From NCBI GenBank assembly GCA_021801025.1, contig JAJYYK010000001.1:124001-188000 (forward strand): a stretch of 64,000 bases of DNA. Direction: 5' to 3'. Each line of letters begins with the position of its first letter. The stretch's first letter is position 1. This stretch comes from Pseudomonadota bacterium. Its GTDB lineage: Bacteria; Pseudomonadota; Gammaproteobacteria; Burkholderiales; Sulfuriferulaceae. This document shows, piece after piece, positions 8,439-18,307 of the stretch. Under the pieces are notes generated by a model, which did no database searches, had not been told where the DNA came from, and was given only the letters and a program-made list of their open reading frames with translations. Made by a program: the position numbers and the translations under genes.

Positions 8439-8914
8439 GAAAAATAATTTTATTTTGACAAGGGCCCGTCAATATCAAAAAGTTTGATTAAAATTCAATG
8501 AGGGGCTTTGTGCAAACCCCGCAAAAAACATGGAGGGTGCTTCGATATACACCGCTATTGCGGTGAAAAAGATGAAATGACGCTATGTGGATGATGATCA
8601 ATAGGTAGAACATGTCCCCTATAGCGGCTGATTTCGTGCAAACACGCAGCAACAAAGACCGTTTCATTTATTGTAGGCCGCCATAGGCCTATCAAACCAT
8701 GCCCGAAAGTAGCCGGACACAGCGCTACAAGAATCCCGCATTGGATATTCGGGCCATATCGATGCGTTTTCTAAACAGAGCTTAACAGAAGGAAATCAGG
8801 AGACCTGTCGGACAAAGAGGTACGTATTACTGGAAAAATTTTTGCCGATCAGGTTGCCCATGTTGGCGCCCGAATCAACTATGTACTTTTGCGACTCGAC
8901 AGATTTCTCGAGTT
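8439..8914. other. Gene-poor interval, no supported gene
   Basis: About 480 bp between marR and the ferritin-like gene. It holds small hairpins (ATCAAA...TTTGAT at about 8473-8488; CACCGC/GCGGTG at about 8551-8566; TAGGCC/GGCCTA at about 8674-8691) but no reading frame with a ribosome site or recognisable product. I see no remnant of an encapsulin gene here. Confidence 0.5.
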
Positions 8915-9202
8915 TCACTCATGCGCAATTTTCTTGTCGGTGAAGAGATAGTCGCGCAACTCTTTGTTAAAGCGGGGATCGCTGCGCCGGATCCATTCCA
9001 GCAGCATTGCCGCATGCTCTTTTTCCTCGTCGCGGTTATGGACGAGAATTGCCCGCAGTTCAGGGTCGCTGCACACATCTGCCCGCTGGTTGTACCAGTC
9101 CACAGCTTCCAGTTCTTCCATCAGGGAAACAATGGCCCGGTGCATGTCACGGGTTTCTGCGCCAAGTTGCTCGATGGGTTCGTGATAACCTTCATGTGAC
9201 AT
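8915..9202 (-). CDS. Encapsulated-ferritin-like protein (EncFtn family), orphan
   Basis: 95 residues from ATG 9202 (GGAG six bases before). The helix pair EELEAVDWYNQR and NRDEEKEHAAMLLEW is the EncFtn signature; the ferroxidase ligands of the family (Glu in MEELEA, Glu and His in EKEHAA) are all present. Family members form a decamer of paired helices that oxidises ferrous iron and is normally packed in an encapsulin shell through a C-terminal targeting peptide. Here the protein stops at DYLFTDKKIAHE with no GSL-type targeting tail, and no encapsulin gene lies next to it. It may work unencapsulated or with a distant shell gene. Confidence 0.85.
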   Translation of the reverse strand: MSHEGYHEPIEQLGAETRDMHRAIVSLMEELEAVDWYNQRADVCSDPELRAILVHNRDEEKEHAAMLLEWIRRSDPRFNKELRDYLFTDKKIAHE

Positions 9203-9288
9203 CACACTCTCCAGTTTGACTCTATTTACATCAGCCCTGTGCAGCAGGGTAACCGGTTATGCAAACTTATTCTATCTCACGAAAATAA

Positions 9289-9864
9289 TTATTGGCCAGC
9301 GGGTATGGTGTTGCCAGACGTGGCAGGGGATCTGTTCATCTGCGCATGCTCCGTGTGGTGGCACATGTCATGATGCATCCCAGTATGGCCTGTTTCGGCT
9401 TCATGCGCTGAAATGGTGTCAAATGTGGCGCGCTGTTCAGGGGTAAGTTTGTCATACAAAGTTTTGGTGGAAACGGCCATATTCGACATGTCTTGTGCGC
9501 GTGCTTTCATGTTGTCGGCTATTTTTTCCATACGTTCGGGTGTGGTGATGCTTTTGTCAAATCCTTCGTGATACATGTGTTCGTGATCATTCGCCATGCC
9601 TTTAATTTGTGCGGCGACCCTGTCCGCGTAGGCTTGCCAAACAGGTTCCTGATCTGGGGTAATCTTGAGTGCGGATTTTAAATGTCCCAGATGGTTCTGT
9701 GCCATGGTGACGGGATCCATCATCATGTGTTTACCTGCTTGTGCGTCACAGGGTGCTGAAGGGGTAACAGACGGCGAAGTGTTGCTTGTTGGGTTGGCTT
9801 GTGCAAGGCTGATGGCAAATAAAGAAGCAAGGGCAACAGCTAAGGCGGGTTTCAAAAAATTCAT
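9289..9864 (-). CDS. Spy/CpxP-like (LTXXQ) periplasmic protein, His/Met-rich
   Basis: 191 residues: signal peptide (to about residue 23, AQA), a central helical region with the LTPEQ motif (YDKLTPEQRATFDTI), and a C-terminal tail rich in His and Met (TGMHHDMCHHTEHAQM). Spy-type proteins are periplasmic chaperones; His/Met-rich versions are often metal-responsive. The His/Met tail suggests copper or another soft metal, but this is an inference. No obvious partner gene adjoins it. Confidence 0.8.
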   Translation of the reverse strand: MNFLKPALAVALASLFAISLAQANPTSNTSPSVTPSAPCDAQAGKHMMMDPVTMAQNHLGHLKSALKITPDQEPVWQAYADRVAAQIKGMANDHEHMYHEGFDKSITTPERMEKIADNMKARAQDMSNMAVSTKTLYDKLTPEQRATFDTISAHEAETGHTGMHHDMCHHTEHAQMNRSPATSGNTIPAGQ

Positions 9865-10164
9865 GGCAAATCCTTTCGAAGGGTTGTGTATTCATCCAGG
9901 TAATTTTTAAGTGGCTCTGCGAGCTTGCGTGAGCGCTGGCGGTCTATTTATAGCCATTTTTCTGCCTAATTTGCCCTCCATCTTTTACCATGAGTTTGGC
10001 CCAATTTTAAAAAATGTCTTGCAGGGCTTCGTTATCCACTTTCGTTTTGATGGATGGTTCGGGATGAAAGCATGAACAGTTGAGCTTTCATTAGGGTGAT
10101 CTATTTTCATTTAGTTCCTGCTTGTGTGAACAACCAGATTTGCAGGAGGCTATTTTTTAGCCGA
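9865..10164. other. Intergenic interval between Spy-like gene and ubiD
   Basis: 300 bp, upstream of the Spy-like gene and downstream of ubiD, so it should contain the promoter of the former. I see no gene, repeat or clear regulatory motif. Confidence 0.4.
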
Positions 10165-11634
10165 TTACGACGGCAAGCCCAAATCCTGCCACATGGCGTC
10201 AATTTTGTGTTTGATGTCGTCACGCATGGTGATCGGTGTACCCCATTCGCGCTGCGTTTCCCCCGGCCATTTGTTGGTGGCGTCCATGCCCATTTTCCCG
10301 CCCAAACCGGACACCGGGCTGGCGAAGTCCAGGTAATCAATCGGCGTGTTCTCGACCAATAACGTATCGCGCACAGGGTCCATGCGCGTGGTCATGGCCC
10401 AAATGACTTCTTTCCAGTCGCGCACGTTAATGTCGTCATCAACCACCATGATGAATTTGGTGTACATGAATTGGCGCAAGAAACTCCATATTCCAAACAT
10501 CACCCGTTTGGCATGGCCGGGGTAAGCTTTTTTGATGGAAACCACCGCCAAACGGTATGAGCAACCTTCCGGTGGCAAGTAAAAATCCTGAATTTCAGGA
10601 AATTGCTTTTGTAACAGCGGCACAAAGACTTCGTTTAGAGCCACGCCCAGGATGGCCGGTTCATCGGGTGGCTTGCCGGTGTACGTGCTGTGATAAATGG
10701 GGTTGTGGCGCATGGTGATGCGTTCGATGGTGAATACCGGAAATTCGCCTATTTCGTTGTAGTAACCAGTGTGGTCACCAAATGGGCCTTCAGGCGCGGT
10801 TTCATCGGGATAAATCGCTCCTTCGAGCACGATTTCCGCGCTGGCAGGCACATGCAAATCATTTCCCAGGCATTTTACCAGTTCGCTACGTGAGCCACGC
10901 AAGAGGCCAGCAAACTGGTACTCAGACAAGGCATCCGGTACCGGCGTGACGGCAGCCAGGATCGTGGCTGGGTCAGCGCCCAATGCGACAGCAACCGGAA
11001 ACGGTGCATCGGGATGCTGTTTGCGAAACTCGAGATAATCCAGTGCCCCGCCGCGGTGAGCCAACCAGCGCATGATGACTTTGTTGGGCGCGATGACCTG
11101 CTGGCGGTAAATGCCCAAGTTTTGTCGTTTTTGGTGCGGGCCACGGGTGATGACCAGCCCCCACGTAATCAAAGGCCCTGCATCCCCCGGCCAGCAGGTT
11201 TGGATTGGCAGGCGCGATAAATCAACATCTTTCCCTTCCCACACCACATCTTGACATGGCGCGTGATTGAGCACGCGCTCGGGCATATTCAGAATTTGTT
11301 TGAAGGCAGGCCATTTTTCCCAGATGTCTTTGAGTCCGCGCGGCGGTTCGGGGGCGCGCAGAAAAGCCAGCAAGTCACCTACCGCTCGCAAAGCGCTGAC
11401 ATCGGTTTCGCCCATGCCCATGGCAACACGTTTTGGCGTGCCAAACAGATTGGCTAATACGGGTATTGTGTGTCCGGTGGGTTGCTCAAACAGAATGGCG
11501 GGACCCGCAGCACGCAGTATCCGGTCACAGATTTCGGTCATTTCCAATATGGGGCTGACAGGCGTGCGTACCCGCACCAATTCACCCTGATGCTCCAGTT
11601 CGGCAATAAACTCGCGCAAATCTTTAAATTTCAA
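10165..11634 (-). CDS. ubiD: 4-hydroxy-3-polyprenylbenzoate decarboxylase UbiD
   Basis: 489 residues, the usual UbiD length, with conserved start [22 protein letters not shown] and the C-terminal region [14 protein letters not shown]. It decarboxylates polyprenyl-4-hydroxybenzoate in ubiquinone synthesis using prenylated FMN made by UbiX (no ubiX in the window). Its start overlaps the rfaE2 stop by four bases, making it the last gene of gmhA-dolP-rfaE2-ubiD. ubiA and ubiC of the same pathway occur at about 50 kb. Confidence 0.97.
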   Translation of the reverse strand: MKFKDLREFIAELEHQGELVRVRTPVSPILEMTEICDRILRAAGPAILFEQPTGHTIPVLANLFGTPKRVAMGMGETDVSALRAVGDLLAFLRAPEPPRGLKDIWEKWPAFKQILNMPERVLNHAPCQDVVWEGKDVDLSRLPIQTCWPGDAGPLITWGLVITRGPHQKRQNLGIYRQQVIAPNKVIMRWLAHRGGALDYLEFRKQHPDAPFPVAVALGADPATILAAVTPVPDALSEYQFAGLLRGSRSELVKCLGNDLHVPASAEIVLEGAIYPDETAPEGPFGDHTGYYNEIGEFPVFTIERITMRHNPIYHSTYTGKPPDEPAILGVALNEVFVPLLQKQFPEIQDFYLPPEGCSYRLAVVSIKKAYPGHAKRVMFGIWSFLRQFMYTKFIMVVDDDINVRDWKEVIWAMTTRMDPVRDTLLVENTPIDYLDFASPVSGLGGKMGMDATNKWPGETQREWGTPITMRDDIKHKIDAMWQDLGLPS

Positions 11635-12119
11635 TGGCTTTCCCTGATTTTTTTAAGTAAAGCAGTGGTGGAGCGTTGAAATGAAAAAGGAATGGATTCT
11701 ACGCGCCCGCCGCTGGCCAACACTTCTTTGGCGCCGACGATATTTGGCACCGCCCAATCTCCCCCTTTGACCAGGACATCGGGGCGTAACTTTAAAATTA
11801 ACGCCAGCGGCGTGTCATCATCGAAGGAGATGACCGCATCGACATCACCCAGCGCAGCCAGAACGGCCATCCGATCGGCTAAATGATTCACCGGACGGTC
11901 TGCACCTTTATTTTGTCGCCGTACTGACGCATCCGAATTCACACCGACAATCAGTGCCGCACCCAGCGCACGCGCTTGCGCCAAATAGGTCACATGACCA
12001 CGGTGCAGCACATCAAAGCAGCCATTGGTAAATACCAAAGGCCGGGCTAAGGGCGGCAATGCTGCGTCCAGATCCAAAATTTTCTGCTCAAAACCTGGTC
12101 GAGGCAAGTGAACCATCAT
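11631..12119 (-). CDS. rfaE2: D-glycero-beta-D-manno-heptose 1-phosphate adenylyltransferase
   Basis: 162 residues forming a stand-alone nucleotidyltransferase domain: [17 protein letters not shown] (HxGH nucleotide site) and VKGGDW near the C terminus. It makes ADP-heptose for lipopolysaccharide core. The kinase half (RfaE1/HldE N-domain) is absent here, so it is the split form. It abuts the BON-domain gene and overlaps ubiD; gmhA two genes upstream gives the first step of the same pathway. Confidence 0.95.
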   Translation of the reverse strand: MMVHLPRPGFEQKILDLDAALPPLARPLVFTNGCFDVLHRGHVTYLAQARALGAALIVGVNSDASVRRQNKGADRPVNHLADRMAVLAALGDVDAVISFDDDTPLALILKLRPDVLVKGGDWAVPNIVGAKEVLASGGRVESIPFSFQRSTTALLKKIRESH

Positions 12120-12695
12120 CTAACTCTGTGCCGACTCAAACAGGGTGACCACACTCTTCACCCCCAAGGTATTGCGAGCAATCGTGGTGGCGGCTTCGGC
12201 CTGTTCAGGGGTCAGTGAACCCATTAAATAAACGACACCATTTTCCGTGACCACTTTCATTGCGGATGTTGGCACCGTTCCCGCCCTGAGCAGGCGGGAC
12301 TGGACTGCGGCATCCAGATACACATCGTTGCTGCGGGTAGATAAGTCGGTGGGTTTACCGATTTGTAACTGATTATAGACTTTGGCGACATCGGGTACGG
12401 CACGCACAACTTCTTCGACGCGTTGACGCGCTTTTTCATCAGGAACTTGACCGGTGAGCAATACTGCACGGTTAAAGCTATTGGTGTTTGCATGCACCAT
12501 GCTGGCCGGGTACAGTACGCTGATTCGGTTGGCTGCACGCATTTCAATTTCCTTATCGTCCAAATAAACGGCCGAAGTGCGTGAATCAGTGCCGACTGCT
12601 ATCCCGGCTCCAACGCCAACTATGGCCAGTGGTACGCAACCGGACAATTGACCGACCAAGCCCATGCTCAGCAGTAACAAGACAACTTTTCGCAT
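12120..12695 (-). CDS. Double BON-domain outer-membrane lipoprotein (DolP/YraP-like)
   Basis: 191 residues with a lipobox (LSGC, Cys about residue 20) and two BON domains (about 47-110 and 125-190; e.g. VLLTGQVPDEKARQRVEEVVRAVPDVAKVYNQL is split over the first). DolP maintains outer-membrane integrity and binds anionic phospholipids at division sites. The order yraN-gmhA/diaA-dolP is widespread in proteobacteria. It sits flush between gmhA and rfaE2. Confidence 0.92.
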   Translation of the reverse strand: MRKVVLLLLSMGLVGQLSGCVPLAIVGVGAGIAVGTDSRTSAVYLDDKEIEMRAANRISVLYPASMVHANTNSFNRAVLLTGQVPDEKARQRVEEVVRAVPDVAKVYNQLQIGKPTDLSTRSNDVYLDAAVQSRLLRAGTVPTSAMKVVTENGVVYLMGSLTPEQAEAATTIARNTLGVKSVVTLFESAQS

Positions 12696-13286
12696 TTATT
12701 CCACCCCTAATATTATTCGATCAATGCCATCGCATAAACAATGCACGATTAAACTATGCACCTCCTGAATACGTGCTGTGCGCTCAGACGGTACGCGTAA
12801 GCACACATCGTTCAGCTCCAGCAGTTCTCCCACTAATCCGCTGTTTTGTCCAGTCAAGGCCACCACCTGCATGCCGCGCTCATGGGCAGATGTCACAGAT
12901 TCAGCAACATTGCGCGAATTGCCGCTGGTGGAAATCGCCACCAGTACATCGCCCGGTTGCCCCAATGCGGACACCTGTTTGGCGAAGATCATATTAAAGT
13001 CATAATCGTTGGCGATGGAGGTCAGAATAGAGCTGTCTGTGGTCAAAGCAATGGCCGCTAATCCGGGACGTTCAACTTCAAAACGGTTCACCAGCTCGGC
13101 TGCAAAATGTTGTGCGTCAGCAGCAGAGCCGCCATTGCCACATAATAGCAGCTTGCCGCCGGCCAACAGGCATTGGCTCAGTAATTCGGTCGCCATGGCA
13201 ATATGGGGTGCTAAATCCTCTGCGGCGGCAAGTTTTAATTGCGCACTGGCGTGAAAGGTGTCAACAAAGTGTTCAATCAAATCCAT
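12696..13286 (-). CDS. gmhA: Phosphoheptose isomerase / DiaA-like SIS protein
   Basis: 196 residues, one SIS domain with [16 protein letters not shown] (sugar-phosphate site) and STSGNSRNV. GmhA converts sedoheptulose 7-phosphate to heptose 7-phosphate; DiaA, a DnaA-binding homologue, has the same fold and the same gene neighbourhood (rsmI-yraN-diaA-dolP). The adjacent rfaE2 favours GmhA. hda lies close by, so DiaA remains possible. Confidence 0.88.
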   Translation of the reverse strand: MDLIEHFVDTFHASAQLKLAAAEDLAPHIAMATELLSQCLLAGGKLLLCGNGGSAADAQHFAAELVNRFEVERPGLAAIALTTDSSILTSIANDYDFNMIFAKQVSALGQPGDVLVAISTSGNSRNVAESVTSAHERGMQVVALTGQNSGLVGELLELNDVCLRVPSERTARIQEVHSLIVHCLCDGIDRIILGVE

Positions 13287-13365
13287 GTGTCAAGGCAATA
13301 CACAATATATAGGCCTGTATTATGCCACAGCAAGGGTGTAAAGCGAGGTTTCGGCCAGAAAAGTG

Positions 13366-13704
13366 TCAGCCTGAAAAGGCGTTGCGCATCCATTGCAAGG
13401 CAGCGGTCTTGCCTTCGATTAACACCACGTCAAACCGGCAAGGGGGTAAGCGGGTATAACGCGTAAGATAAAGCTGTGCGGTAGTCATCAGTTTGCGTTG
13501 TTTGCGGGCATCAATGCTTTCCAGCGCACCGCCAAATCGGCTGTGGGTGCGTTGACGGACTTCAACAAATACCAAATAAGCACCATCACGCATAATCAAG
13601 TCGATTTCACCGCCCCGGCAGCGAAAGTTGCGCTCGATTAACGTTAACCCCTGTTCAATCAAGTAGTCCGCTGCCCGGAATTCCGCTTGTGTACCATCTG
13701 CCAT
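13366..13704 (-). CDS. yraN: YraN family (UPF0102) putative endonuclease-like protein
   Basis: 112 residues with the UPF0102 core: AADYLIEQGLTLIERNFRCRGGEIDLIMRD (split E-I-D-L motif) and VFVEVRQR, a restriction-endonuclease-like fold (E-x-K variant with Q-R). The function is not established. Divergent from rsmI, as is common. The following gmhA lies 79 bp on. Confidence 0.9.
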   Translation of the reverse strand: MADGTQAEFRAADYLIEQGLTLIERNFRCRGGEIDLIMRDGAYLVFVEVRQRTHSRFGGALESIDARKQRKLMTTAQLYLTRYTRLPPCRFDVVLIEGKTAALQWMRNAFSG

Positions 13705-13762
13705 AAGTGTCTTTATCTAAGTGAGATTTGCCAGAATCCATTTATCAGGCGACAATGTTGTG

Positions 13763-14611
13763 ATGCAAAATTTTGGGACATTATACGTCGTCGCCACGCC
13801 CATCGGGAATCTGGCCGACATCAGCCAGCGTGCTTTGGACACGTTGCGCCAAGTGGATTTGATTGCGGCGGAAGACACCCGTCACAGTGGACAAATGCTG
13901 GTGCGTATGGGAATTTCTACCCGTATGACCGCATTGCACGAGCACAATGAACAACGGGCTACCCCAGCGTTAATCGCGGCCTTGCAATATGGGCAAAATA
14001 TTGCGCTGATTACCGATGCAGGCACGCCAGCCATTAGCGACCCCGGTGCATTGCTGGTGGCTGCCGCGCACGAAGCCGGTGTGCGTGTGGTGCCGATTCC
14101 GGGTGCCAGTGCTGTGGTGGCGGCACTTTCGGCGGCAGGGTTCACCGCACCGGGCTGGTTGTTTTATGGGTTTCTGCCTGCTCGCGCCAGTGCACGACGC
14201 AACGCTTTACAGGATTTGGCGCAATTGCCGTGGACACTGGTATTTTATGAGGCGCCGCACCGTATTACGGAGTGTATCGCCGATCTGTATGCTGTGTTGG
14301 GCGAGCGTCGTTTGGTGATTGCGCGGGAATTGACCAAATTGTACGAGTCTGTTCACGCGCTGCCCTTGTCTGAAGCAGCGGCCTGGTTAGCAGCTGACAG
14401 CCAACGGCAACGCGGGGAATTTGTGTTGATGCTGTCCGGGGCACAACCCATAAAAATGGATGAATCCGAGAGTCAGTTACGCGACACGCTGAAAGTGTTA
14501 TTGGAAGAGTTGCCCCTTAAACAGGCGGCACACTTGGCAGCCCGCCTGACGGGCGTGAAAAAAAACATTTGTTATCAATTGGCTTTATCTATGCGGGATG
14601 AATCGGCATGA
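13763..14611 (+). CDS. rsmI: 16S rRNA 2'-O-ribose C1402 methyltransferase RsmI
   Basis: 282 residues from ATG 13763; GTG at 13760 and a longer frame to 13721 are alternatives but the homologous region begins at [22 protein letters not shown]-dependent methylase of the tetrapyrrole-methylase fold: [43 protein letters not shown]. Its stop overlaps pyrC (ATGA), so both are co-translated. Divergent from yraN. Confidence 0.96.
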   Translation: MQNFGTLYVVATPIGNLADISQRALDTLRQVDLIAAEDTRHSGQMLVRMGISTRMTALHEHNEQRATPALIAALQYGQNIALITDAGTPAISDPGALLVAAAHEAGVRVVPIPGASAVVAALSAAGFTAPGWLFYGFLPARASARRNALQDLAQLPWTLVFYEAPHRITECIADLYAVLGERRLVIARELTKLYESVHALPLSEAAAWLAADSQRQRGEFVLMLSGAQPIKMDESESQLRDTLKVLLEELPLKQAAHLAARLTGVKKNICYQLALSMRDESA

Positions 14612-15648
14612 ACATCAATACGCTCACCTTAACCCGGCCTGACGACTGGCATGTGCACCTGCGCGATGGGGAGATGCTTGCTGCCGTGCTGCCTGATACG
14701 GCACGACAATTTGCCCGTGCCATTGTCATGCCGAATCTTAAACCACCGGTGCGCACGACTGATGATGCACGGGCATACCGAACGCGCATACTCGCCGCCC
14801 TGCCCGCTGGCTCGGTCTTTGAGCCCTTGATGACTTTGTACCTGACGGATCAAACCACCTCGACAGAAATACGCGCTGCACACGCCAGCGGTGTGGTGTA
14901 TGCAGTGAAGTACTATCCTGCTGGTGCCACCACCCACTCCGAATTGGGTTTGACCGACCTTGCGCACGCTTACCCGGTGTTTTCTGTGATGCAGGAATTG
15001 GGTATGCCTTTGTTGATTCATGGCGAAGTCACGGACCCCACCGTAGATATTTTTGACCGTGAAGCGGTGTTTATCGAACGCCACCTTATTCCGTTGATGC
15101 GCGATTTTCCGGCATTAAAGATCGTGTTAGAGCACATCACTACTCAGCAAGCTGTGGATTGTGTCCGTCATGCGCCGAAGAATCTGGCCGCGACGATCAC
15201 GCCACACCATCTGCTTTATAATCGTAACGCCCTGTTTCAGGGCGGCATACGCCCGCATTATTATTGCCTGCCCATCCTCAAGCGTGAGCGGCACCGACTG
15301 GCTCTGTTGGCGGCCGCAACCAGCGGGAATCCCAAGTTTTTTCTTGGGACGGATAGCGCGCCGCATCGGCAACATGACAAACAGTCCACGTGTGGGTGTG
15401 CAGGGATGTACAGTGCGCATGCTGCCATGGAATTGTATGCAGAAGCCTTCGATTCAGTGGATGCTTTACCTTCGCTGGAAGGTTTTGCCAGTCATTTCGG
15501 TGCGGATTTTTATGGCTTGCCGCGTAATACCGCGAGCATGACGCTGATACGTGAGCCGCACACCATTCCCGCAGACATCACTGTGGGCACCGATAAAATT
15601 ATTCCTATGTGTGCCGGCGAGACGATCGCCTGGAAAATTCAGGGCTAA
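14608..15648 (+). CDS. pyrC: Dihydroorotase (class II)
   Basis: 346 residues, the usual size of E. coli-type PyrC. Metal-site motif [10 protein letters not shown] near the N terminus, carboxylated Lys region [13 protein letters not shown], then LLIHGEV, LEHITT and GTDSAPH carrying the remaining His and Asp ligands. It closes carbamoyl-aspartate to dihydroorotate in pyrimidine synthesis. Overlaps rsmI by four bases. Confidence 0.97.
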   Translation: MNINTLTLTRPDDWHVHLRDGEMLAAVLPDTARQFARAIVMPNLKPPVRTTDDARAYRTRILAALPAGSVFEPLMTLYLTDQTTSTEIRAAHASGVVYAVKYYPAGATTHSELGLTDLAHAYPVFSVMQELGMPLLIHGEVTDPTVDIFDREAVFIERHLIPLMRDFPALKIVLEHITTQQAVDCVRHAPKNLAATITPHHLLYNRNALFQGGIRPHYYCLPILKRERHRLALLAAATSGNPKFFLGTDSAPHRQHDKQSTCGCAGMYSAHAAMELYAEAFDSVDALPSLEGFASHFGADFYGLPRNTASMTLIREPHTIPADITVGTDKIIPMCAGETIAWKIQG

Positions 15649-15696
15649 TCAGGCTGTTCGTATGGAAACTGGCACCGACCGGTATAACTTGGGATG

Positions 15697-16371
15697 TCAA
15701 GCTTGATGGATGGATAGCACTTCGCGCAACAACGGTAGGGTAATCGGACGTTGCTCCATACGGGAATACTCATCAAGCCGGTCAATCAAGGTAAATAAGG
15801 CAGATAAATCCCGTCGCCAGTGCCGCATTAAAAATTCGATGTGTTCGGGGTTAAGAATAAATCCCAGGGTTTGACTGCGCTGTGCCAATGCCTCCCGTTT
15901 GTGAACATCACTGAGTGGGATAAGCTGATAAACCAAATGCCAGGCGAGTCGTGAGCTGAGATCGGCACGTAGCGGCAGGTATTTGGGCGCCGCATTGCCC
16001 GTGCACACGATTCTCCCCTGCCCCTCACGCGCACGATTGATGTGTGAAAACAATTGAATTTGCTGATTGGGCGATAAATGCTCGACGTTGTCAATCGCCA
16101 GCAGATCGAAACCGGATTCAATCACGCCTTCATTTTCTTGCGCATTGAAATATAAGGTTTGTTCATGCTGATTTTGCGCGGACAGCAGCGCAGCTCGCAA
16201 CAAATGGGTTTTGCCGCTGGCGGCAGCCCCCCAAATATAAATCAGCGGATCAGATTTGTGATGCTGCGCCAAATCCCTGACAGCGGTCAGGGACTCACAG
16301 TTTTCACCGGGGATAAAGTTGTTAAACGTTGCCGGGCAGTCTGGAACAATATTAAGCAGCAGTTGTTGCAT
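15697..16371 (-). CDS. hda: DnaA regulatory inactivator Hda
   Basis: 224 residues homologous to the AAA+ domain of DnaA without its DNA-binding domain. N-terminal QLLLNI plus partner-like LNIVPD clamp-binding segment, Walker A GAAASGKTHLL, Walker B LLAIDNVEHL, sensor and box VII SSRLAW. Hda with the sliding clamp stimulates ATP hydrolysis by DnaA and so limits initiation. Ends convergent to pyrC and follows the DUF971 gene by 13 bp. Confidence 0.94.
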   Translation of the reverse strand: MQQLLLNIVPDCPATFNNFIPGENCESLTAVRDLAQHHKSDPLIYIWGAAASGKTHLLRAALLSAQNQHEQTLYFNAQENEGVIESGFDLLAIDNVEHLSPNQQIQLFSHINRAREGQGRIVCTGNAAPKYLPLRADLSSRLAWHLVYQLIPLSDVHKREALAQRSQTLGFILNPEHIEFLMRHWRRDLSALFTLIDRLDEYSRMEQRPITLPLLREVLSIHQA

Positions 16372-16381
16372 GGGCGACCAA

Positions 16382-16768
16382 TCAGGGTTTGTTGATGGTT
16401 TCCCGTGAAATACCGGCTTCTTGCAGGCGTTGTAAATAGGTCGCCCACATGCTGTCTTGATCTAACCCAATTTGATACAGATAATCCCACGAGTAGATGC
16501 CCGTATTGTGTCCGTCAGAAAAGGTCGGTTGCACGGCGTAACTGCCTACAGGTTCAATGCTGTCTATATTGACGTTTTCCTTGCCTTTTTGGAGCACTTC
16601 TTGCCCGGGACCGTGGCCTCGCACCTCCGCCGACGGCGAATGCACGCGTAAAAACTCATAGGGCAAACTAAAACTTGCACCATTGTTAAAGCTGATTTCC
16701 AGGCGACGTGATTGTTGATGCAAAGTGATTTCGGTAGGAAGCGGAGTGTCTTTATTTAGGCCAGCCAT
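16382..16768 (-). CDS. DUF971 domain protein
   Basis: 128 residues from ATG 16768 (MAGLNKDTPLP); the longer frame to 16792 has no better site. DUF971 (gamma-butyrobetaine hydroxylase N-terminal-like) fold: RRLEISFNNGASFSLPYEFLRVHSP, then YAVQPTFSDGHNTGIYSWDYL. Such stand-alone proteins may bind iron or assist cluster assembly but no function is proven. Likely co-transcribed with hda. Confidence 0.85.
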   Translation of the reverse strand: MAGLNKDTPLPTEITLHQQSRRLEISFNNGASFSLPYEFLRVHSPSAEVRGHGPGQEVLQKGKENVNIDSIEPVGSYAVQPTFSDGHNTGIYSWDYLYQIGLDQDSMWATYLQRLQEAGISRETINKP

Positions 16769-16862
16769 ATCAAGTTCCTGTTTGTGGGGCAAAGAACAAT
16801 AATACTATCATACCCCGGCAAATTTGGTGGAGAACTGTTCACCCCGGGCGCATCGCCCTCTT

Positions 16863-17279
16863 TCAGGCTGCCCCTTCTTTTAAAGACGCGGATGCGATGA
16901 GTAAAGCTGCGCCAATAATCAGAAAAGCCCAGCCCCATTGAAGTTGAACGGATTGTACGACCATATCGGCTAAACCACGAAACGGATTGCCCGCAAGCTG
17001 CCCCCCCATTTCGGTGTCGATTTGCGACATTTTGGATTGGAAGTTGATAAAGGTGAACAGCATGACGCCAAGGCTGGCAACGCCGGTCAACCATAAGCCT
17101 TTGTAGTGTTTTGTCAGCGTCAGGACAAAGGAGGTTGCAGCGAGAGCCAGCACGATGATTCCTTCACTCCTTCCATTCTGGATATAGTTCATATTACCCA
17201 TGATTGGAGCGCTTACGATTGGGGAAAACACCCCAATAACCAGAATGATTGATCCAATGAGTCCGAGCATTTGCTTCAT
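16863..17279 (-). CDS. Small polytopic membrane protein, unknown
   Basis: 138 residues with four predicted hydrophobic segments (about 5-24, 40-58, 62-80, 110-132). It starts at ATG 17279 and is not a family I recognise. It lies immediately after a decayed attC-like sequence, in the orientation of the cassettes, so it could be the last member of an old array; no attC is visible after it. A GGGCG-cat-CGCCC hairpin follows the stop region at about 16845-16862. Confidence 0.6.
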   Translation of the reverse strand: MKQMLGLIGSIILVIGVFSPIVSAPIMGNMNYIQNGRSEGIIVLALAATSFVLTLTKHYKGLWLTGVASLGVMLFTFINFQSKMSQIDTEMGGQLAGNPFRGLADMVVQSVQLQWGWAFLIIGAALLIASASLKEGAA

Positions 17280-17311
17280 ATTTATGCTTCCCCTGTTGTG
17301 TGATTGTGAGT

Positions 17312-17420
17312 GTTAAAGCAGTGCTTGCCTATGAAAAATGAAGCGAAGCCCATGAGATTCATGATGCCAGGATACATAAAGAGGCATGATGACGGACCGT
17401 CCTGCTTGATGGATGGATTG
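17312..17420 (-). repeat. Decayed attC-like site downstream of ecsC
   Basis: Aligns with the long attC class of the array at about 24-28 kb: shared blocks GAAGCGAAGCCC, TTCATGATGCCAGGA, AAAGAGGCATGATG and the CGTCCTGCTTGA end. The core 7-mers (GTTRRRY and its complement) are lost, so it should no longer recombine. It follows the ecsC stop by about 45 bp, exactly where a cassette's attC belongs. Confidence 0.7.
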
Positions 17421-17462
17421 TGTTCGGCGCAATCCTGAGGATGGCCTTGTCAGTCAATATCG

Positions 17463-18269
17463 TTAGCCAGTTGATAACTTGAGTTCGTCATATTTTTGAT
17501 GAACAAATTCAGAACCATATTTGCGCTCCAAACGACGAATAGAGAAGTGTCCACGGGCCATGTTCTGAAAATGATCAATAAATGCAGTATTAATCAAAGC
17601 CCCGCCGATGGCGCCGATAACGGGAATCAGTTGAGCAACGGTTTTTTCTGTGACGTTAATGGTGTAGCGTTCAGCGATTTGGGTAATCAGCCTGACAATT
17701 GCAGGAGAAATTTCTTTTTGAAGCCCATTTTTTGCGATATGCGCAGCCGCCTCAGAGACGGCTTTGGTCATGGCCTCTCTTGCGATGAAATAACCAATTT
17801 CAACGGCATTGTCCTGATTGGATGGGCCGCCAAACGCCAAAACTTGTACACATTCGAGTTGTGTTTGCGGGTCATGCATGTCCGCGCCCTCACTTCTCGC
17901 TACATCGGCAATCGAACGCATCATGATGGTGGTTGAAATGGGAAGTTCAATACTGAGGGCAAGCAGACCAAAGGCACCACCGACTGCGCCGGTGGTCGCC
18001 GTTGCCGCCATATGCCACCAGTTCGACGCCTTGGGCGGCTCTCCATCAGAGCCTGGATCATAATGGTGCAAGGTTTTCAGGGAGAGTTTCAGTGCACTAT
18101 AGACCGCTTTTTGGGCTGCGGAGCCGATGGTCGCGGTGGCTTTCCGGGGCAAGAGCGCAATGGCTTTTTCAATTGGGGTGCCAACAATCGCGGCAATTTT
18201 TGTGCCAATACCCGGATTTTCGAGCAGCTTTACAGCGGTTTCGAGATCATTTAAGTCATTTTCAGTCAT
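17463..18269 (-). CDS. EcsC-family protein, probable ancient cassette gene
   Basis: 268 residues from ATG 18269 (MTENDLND); a longer frame to 18461 would run through the attC relic and is rejected. EcsC-family core with Gly/Ala-rich amphipathic helices: GAVGGAFGLLALSIELPISTTIMMRSIADVARSEG and LIPVIGAIGGALINTAFIDHFQNMARGHF, ending ERKYG. The function of EcsC proteins is unknown; membrane association is plausible. The gene is flanked by attC-like relics on both sides, which is the layout of one integron cassette. Confidence 0.85.
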   Translation of the reverse strand: MTENDLNDLETAVKLLENPGIGTKIAAIVGTPIEKAIALLPRKATATIGSAAQKAVYSALKLSLKTLHHYDPGSDGEPPKASNWWHMAATATTGAVGGAFGLLALSIELPISTTIMMRSIADVARSEGADMHDPQTQLECVQVLAFGGPSNQDNAVEIGYFIAREAMTKAVSEAAAHIAKNGLQKEISPAIVRLITQIAERYTINVTEKTVAQLIPVIGAIGGALINTAFIDHFQNMARGHFSIRRLERKYGSEFVHQKYDELKLSTG

Positions 18270-18307
18270 GAAAATAAATCTGTGCGTTGGATTGTAGGGA
18301 AAGACTA

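Noticed and set aside
8439-8914. Encapsulin gene remnant next to the EncFtn homologue
   Set aside because: Frames on both strands gave no encapsulin-like segment or GSL-type targeting tail.
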